From the NCBI RefSeq assembly GCF_000010665.1, contig NC_012796.1:558001-622000 (forward strand): 64,000 bases of DNA, read 5' to 3'. The notes beneath the pieces were generated by a model. The model was not told where the DNA came from, made no database searches, and was given only the letters and a program-made list of their open reading frames with translations. Both the position numbers and the translations under genes were made by a program. This DNA comes from Solidesulfovibrio magneticus RS-1. GTDB taxonomy: Bacteria; Desulfobacterota; Desulfovibrionia; Desulfovibrionales; Desulfovibrionaceae. Shown here in pieces: positions 62,899 through 64,000 of this stretch. Position 1 is the stretch's first letter. Each line of letters opens with the position of its first letter.

Positions 62899-63098
62899 GC
62901 TCCGGCGGCCGGAAGGGGGTAACCCCCTCCCGGACCCTCCCTAAATGGGGGCGCTTCGTGCTGCAGGCAGAGCCTGCAGCACGAAGCGCCCCCAAAAAGC
63001 GTGGTTTCGCGAAGCGCGAACGAACATCCAAAGCCCCCACCCCCTTTCCCCAATTGGGGGGTCCGGGGGCCTCAGGCCCCCGGCCGCCGGAGGCATTC
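62899..63098. repeat. Composite REP-like element after the IS110 transposase
   Basis: A plus-strand unit (CTCCGGCGGC head at 62900, GGGGG/CCCCC stem, CGGACCCT) is followed by a perfect hairpin with 22-base arms at 62947-62968 and 62972-62993. A minus-strand unit lies at 63056-63094 with GCCGCCGGAGGC at 63083-63094. It is the same inward-facing layout as at 31525 and sits 27 bases 3' of the acyltransferase stop. Confidence 0.8.
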
Positions 63099-63124
63099 TT
63101 CTCTTCCCCGAACCGCCTCTCCCG

Positions 63125-64000
63125 TCACCGCTTGATGCCGAACAGGAAGCGCGTCAGCGCCAGGCGGCGGCAGGCTTCGTAGCTGACCAGGCTGCAGGCC
63201 AGGCAAAGGCCCAGGATCGTGGGGGCCTGGAGCCAGGGGGAGGCGATGGACCTGATGGCGTAAAAGGCGATCATCACCAGCCAGGCCTGGTGGAAGATGT
63301 ACAGGGCAAAGGACGAGGCCGACAGATACCGCGTGACCGGATTGGTGAAGTTTACATACCGTCTGCCCAGGCCCATCAGCGCCAATATGCCCATCCACAT
63401 GACCAGGGCCTGCAGGTACGGGGACCACCAGCCCGGACCCAGGCGGCCGGTCAGGGCGACCCCGGCCAGCAGGAGCGCGGCGAAGGGGAAGGACAGCCGC
63501 CAGGCCTGGCGGGCCAGTTTCTCCTGGAGCGCGTCCGTGTGGAAGAACAAGCCGCCGAGCAGGAACAGGGCAAAGCAGCCGGCCAGGCTTTGCGGGGGGC
63601 CGGGCATCAGGTCCCAGACGCAGCCCAGGGGGACGAACAGCAAGGCTATGGCCCACAGCGGCCACAGTTCCAGGCGCAGACGGCCGCAACCTTCCCGGGC
63701 CAGCTTCAGGATGGGCAGCGCCGCCAGGGATATGGCGAACAGGTAGAGCAGAAACCACATCTGTCCCACTTCATAGGGCGGAACACCCTTGGACCCGGTG
63801 GTCCAGTGGCGGAAAAACAGGATGTAGTTTTCCCATACGCCGCCGGCATAGCCCTCGTAATGCTTTCTGGCATAGTAGGCCATGAGCGGCGTCAGCAGAA
63901 TGGCTCCTGCCAAAAAGGGAATGAGGAGTTTTCCCAGGCGCTCTGCCAGGTATTGGCGATTGGTCCGTTTTCCCAAGGCGTAGGTCGTGCTGATGCCGGA
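63125..64000 (-). CDS. Membrane acyltransferase (acyltransferase-3 family), 5' end beyond the window
   Basis: The frame is open through the right edge, so the N-terminus is missing; 292 residues are visible. It begins SGISTTYALGKRTNRQYLAERLGKLLIPFLAG, the usual region after the first helices of acyltransferase-3 enzymes (compare SGxST...RL..L). Eight or so helices follow, ending LSASSFALYIFHQAWLVMIAFYAIRS and a final helix. It likely acylates a glycan such as an exopolysaccharide or osmoregulated glucan. It differs from the acyltransferase at 42569 in lacking a soluble tail. Confidence 0.85.
   Translation of the reverse strand, partial: SGISTTYALGKRTNRQYLAERLGKLLIPFLAGAILLTPLMAYYARKHYEGYAGGVWENYILFFRHWTTGSKGVPPYEVGQMWFLLYLFAISLAALPILKLAREGCGRLRLELWPLWAIALLFVPLGCVWDLMPGPPQSLAGCFALFLLGGLFFHTDALQEKLARQAWRLSFPFAALLLAGVALTGRLGPGWWSPYLQALVMWMGILALMGLGRRYVNFTNPVTRYLSASSFALYIFHQAWLVMIAFYAIRSIASPWLQAPTILGLCLACSLVSYEACRRLALTRFLFGIKR

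Overview
The window is a high-GC chromosomal segment of a dissimilatory sulfate reducer, most likely a member of the Desulfovibrionaceae. The evidence is an intact apsulfate reductase pair (aprBA) followed by qmoABC and the accessory gene qmoD. A chorismate/tryptophan supraoperon begins with the archaeal-type 2-amino-3,7-dideoxy-heptulosonate route. FprA flavoprotein, GGDEF, HD-GYP and chemoreceptor genes add to the picture. No rRNA, tRNA or CRISPR array was recognised.

Layout. 1-2.5 kb: end of a polyprenyl-phosphate sugar transferase, a GT4 glycosyltransferase, a small membrane protein and a WbuC-type cupin (surface polysaccharide). 2.5-6.6 kb: divergent pair of a dual-receiver diguanylate cyclase and a four-PAS histidine kinase. 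6.6-12.4 kb: M15 dipeptidase, one-cysteine Tpx, YajG-like lipoprotein, ychF, cbiC, and a NikK/NikL-like pair without its transporter. 12.4-21.9 kb: a possible small RNA, small periplasmic and membrane proteins, EamA transporter, CoA ligase, FprA, DUF4239, a Nif11-like/DUF1847 pair, argC and DUF1844. 22-29.4 kb: pyk, an AT-rich HEPN-like orphan, marC, MFS pump, phoU, a frameshifted receiver gene, a REC-histidine kinase and a LysE exporter. 29.5-42.3 kb: minus-strand operon aroA'-aroB'-pheA-aroA-tyrA-trpE-trpG-HEPN-trpD-trpC-trpF-trpB-trpA, preceded by a short ORF with the run FYFWYWF and a terminator hairpin, which together look like an attenuator sensing Phe, Tyr and Trp. 42.5-44.1 kb: membrane acyltransferase. 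44.6-53.1 kb: apr and qmo units, with a Rex-like operator over the apr promoter. 53.1-61.7 kb: small AT-rich and Cys-rich ORFs, a lysozyme-like protein, a GAF-PP2C phosphatase with an overlapping EF-hand/LysM lipoprotein, an HD-GYP protein, an MCP and a hypothetical. 61.7-62.9 kb: an IS110 element with a structured non-coding left side. The end holds a truncated acyltransferase.

A family of REP-like palindromic units with the head GCCTCCGGCGGC and stems of differing sequence recurs through the window, mostly just 3' of minus-strand genes. Four sites carry paired, apparently inward-facing units. One unit lies in frame inside the predicted N-terminus of tyrA, and another supplies the apparent Shine-Dalgarno sequence of trpB.

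Functionally, apr and qmo carry out APS reduction with electrons from the menaquinone pool. The aro/trp supraoperon makes all three aromatic amino acids. The two c-di-GMP enzymes, three histidine-kinase/receiver genes, the PP2C phosphatase and the MCP give the segment a strong signalling content. The most novel-looking items are the triple-aromatic attenuator, the HEPN gene inside the trp operon, the REP-like element family and the candidate bridge RNA of the IS110 element.
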